Source: CAZMXS01 sp964570325
GTDB taxonomy: Bacteria; Verrucomicrobiota; Kiritimatiellia; CAIQIC01; CAZMXS01
Assembly (NCBI GenBank): GCA_964570325.1
Contig: CAZMXS010000010.1
Coordinates: 1-64,000, forward strand
Reading direction: 5' to 3'
DNA length: 64,000 bases
Part shown: in pieces, positions 62,619-64,000 of the stretch
Numbering within the stretch: position 1 is the first letter of the stretch
How the letters are laid out: each line of letters opens with the position of its first letter
Notes under the pieces: model-generated
What the model was told of the DNA's origin: nothing
The model's database searches: none
What the model saw: the letters and a program-made list of their open reading frames with translations, nothing else
Made by a program: the position numbers and the translations under genes

Positions 62619-63482
62619 TTAACGCGCGCCTGAATCATGACGCGGGTTGACTGGCGCCGCCGGCCGGCTCAACCGCCGCTGCCGCACAGCCTCGAAGAGC
62701 AGGATGGTGGTTGCCGCCGCGACATTCAGCGAATCCGCCTGGCCCAGCATGGGGATGCGCACTTTCCAGTCGGCTTCCTGCAGCCACAAGTCGCTGAGCC
62801 CGTATTGTTCCGCGCCCATTACAAAGGCCGCGCTGTGGCGCAGGTCGAGCGCGGTATATTCCTGCTCCGCATGGGGCGTGGCCGCGATGATGGGAATGCC
62901 GCGCGCCCGCAGCCAGGCGAGCGTCTCCGCCGCATCCGCCTCAACAACCGGCAGGGAGAAAAGCGTGCCGATGCTGGCGCGCACAACATTCGGGTTGTTG
63001 ATGTCGGTGCCGCGGTCGCAGACGATCACCGCCTGGACCCCGGCGGCATCGGCGGTGCGCAGCATCGTGCCGAGGTTGCCGGGTTTCTCGATGGCTTCCG
63101 CGACCAGCAGCAACGGGTCGGGCGGCAGGCTCAAATCCGCCAGCTTCCAGGCGACCTTGGGCGCTAGCGCCAGCAAGCCCTCGGGCCGGTCGCGGTAGGC
63201 CATCTTGGCAAACACCGCCGGCGTGCATTCAAACAACGCGGCGCCCGCCGCCCGGCAGCGTTCGATCAGGTCTGGCTCATTCTTGCCCATGAACAGGGTG
63301 GGACAGAAATACAGGCTGATGGGATTATGCCGGTTGTCGAGCGCGCGTTTTAACTCGCGGTAACCCTCGATTACCAGCCACCCGCCCGCCTCGCGATCGG
63401 TGCGTTTGCGGAGTTTGACGATCTCCTTGACGCCCGGATTCTGCAGGCTCGTGATCAGCGTGGCATGAGGCGCCGGGTTCAT
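62619..63482 (-). CDS. SpoU/TrmH-family RNA 2'-O-methyltransferase
   Basis: The 287-residue protein has the three SPOUT motifs: VAEAIEKPGNLGTMLRTADA, AFVMGAEQYGLSDLWL and IPMLGQADSLNVAAATTILL. The N-terminal part (ITSLQNPGVKEIVKLRKRTD, GWLVIEGYRELKRAL) is the L30e-like substrate-binding domain of RlmB/TrmH-like enzymes. It should methylate a ribose in rRNA or tRNA, but the target cannot be assigned. It starts 7 bp after the glyA stop on the same strand and may be co-transcribed with it. Confidence 0.93.
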   Translation of the reverse strand: MNPAPHATLITSLQNPGVKEIVKLRKRTDREAGGWLVIEGYRELKRALDNRHNPISLYFCPTLFMGKNEPDLIERCRAAGAALFECTPAVFAKMAYRDRPEGLLALAPKVAWKLADLSLPPDPLLLVAEAIEKPGNLGTMLRTADAAGVQAVIVCDRGTDINNPNVVRASIGTLFSLPVVEADAAETLAWLRARGIPIIAATPHAEQEYTALDLRHSAAFVMGAEQYGLSDLWLQEADWKVRIPMLGQADSLNVAAATTILLFEAVRQRRLSRPAAPVNPRHDSGAR

Positions 63483-63489
63483 TCTGATT

Positions 63490-64000
63490 TCACCGGCCCG
63501 ATCCCCGCAGGCTCATTTCCGAGGGCAGGGGAAACCGCGCGGTCAGGGCCAGCACCTGCTCGCGGACCGCGGCGACCACGGCCTCGTCGCCGGGTTTGCG
63601 CAGGATGGCGCCGATGAAATCCGCGATCTGCTCCATTTCCGGTTCGCGCATGCCGCGGGTGGTTACTGCCGGCGTGCCGACGCGGATGCCGGAGGTGACA
63701 AACGGGCTCTTGGCATCAAAGGGGATCGCGTTTTTGTTTACCGTGATGCCGGCCTTATCCAGCACCGTCGCCGCGTCCTTGCCGGTGACGTTGAGCGGGG
63801 TGAGGTCCACGAGCATCAGGTGGTTGTCCGTGCCGCCGGAGACGATCCGCAGCCCGGCGCGTTCGAGTGCGCCGGCCAGGACCTGGGCGTTCTTGATGAT
63901 CTGGCGCGCGTAATCCTTGAAAGCCGGCTGCAGCGCCTCGTGAAAACAGACCGCCTTGGCGGCAATGACGTGCATGAGCGGGCCGCCCTGGATGCCGGGA
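63490..64000 (-). CDS. glyA: Serine hydroxymethyltransferase (C-terminal part, runs off the window)
   Basis: The visible 170 codons are the C-terminal part of GlyA, which interconverts serine and glycine with tetrahydrofolate. The first visible residues, PGIQGGPLMHVIAAKAVCF, are the conserved segment after the PLP lysine; the lysine itself and the first half lie beyond 64000. Later segments GGTDNHLMLVDL, GKDAATVLDKAGITVNKNAI, VTSGIRVGTPAVTTRG and the end are standard. A Met at 63975 is internal, not a start. Confidence 0.96.
   Translation of the reverse strand, partial: PGIQGGPLMHVIAAKAVCFHEALQPAFKDYARQIIKNAQVLAGALERAGLRIVSGGTDNHLMLVDLTPLNVTGKDAATVLDKAGITVNKNAIPFDAKSPFVTSGIRVGTPAVTTRGMREPEMEQIADFIGAILRKPGDEAVVAAVREQVLALTARFPLPSEMSLRGSGR

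Overview
The window looks like a chromosomal segment from a GC-rich, Gram-negative, heterotrophic bacterium of the PVC group, most likely Kiritimatiellota or a neighbouring Verrucomicrobiota/Lentisphaerota lineage. This rests on outer-membrane beta-barrels and a SurA-like chaperone, a Ser/Thr kinase with leucine-rich repeats and other fused modules, a DUF7948 protein, a Wsp-type chemosensory operon, and dispersed TTTTCCAATGATTGGAAAA palindromes that I associate from memory with this lineage. No 16S rRNA gene is present, so the placement is an inference.

Layout. Positions 1-5.6 kb hold the start of an exported YAWGANIGWI-repeat protein and a surface-glycan cluster (methyltransferase, GNAT, two FdtA-like 3,4-ketoisomerases, DegT aminotransferase, GT2). 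Positions 5.8-13 kb are housekeeping (aroE-pilD, cold-shock protein, aroK, a TPR membrane protein, a CpXC protein, a NYN RNase-like protein, hpt, rlmN). Positions 13-20.3 kb carry an SsnA-like amidohydrolase, a DUF7948 protein, the large kinase and an unknown exported protein. purQ and purL follow on the minus strand (20.3-24.1 kb), then an AlgI/AlgJ-like O-acyltransferase pair and a beta-barrel (24.4-28.4 kb), a decayed ISAs1-like transposase, glyQS, ilvC and a small beta-barrel. On the minus strand, rsmA-pdxA-surA keeps the order known from enterobacteria, followed by an unknown protein and sdaA.

Positions 37.3-45.4 kb are one tightly packed operon: CheW, CheR-TPR, WspD, WspE-like CheA-REC, CheB, then a REC-PP2C phosphatase, a STAS protein and a VanX-like dipeptidase. 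No chemoreceptor and no GGDEF protein is present, so a Wsp-type sensory module appears wired into a phosphatase/STAS partner switch. After an EEP hydrolase and a PabB-PabC fusion come rplM-rpsI, argJBD-argG, lysA, dapA-dapB-folK-panB-panC, a DUF1343 protein, a tRNA-Ser(CGA), an unknown exported protein, a SpoU methylase and the end of glyA.

The most unusual content is in the intergenic DNA. Three genes (aroE, the MBOAT gene, dapA) each carry two palindromes whose centres are exactly 31 bp apart. Three genes (aroE, the REC-PP2C gene, argJ) carry a 21-nt tract of three 7-nt units of the TTGAA type. A GxxExxY gene between argG and lysA is bracketed by 31-bp inverted repeats (29/31 identical) and looks like a compact inserted cassette. 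Further short tandem arrays precede argB (GAGTAC) and dapA (GTCCG). Several of the genes next to these elements lack a recognisable Shine-Dalgarno site, whereas many other genes in the window have a clear one.
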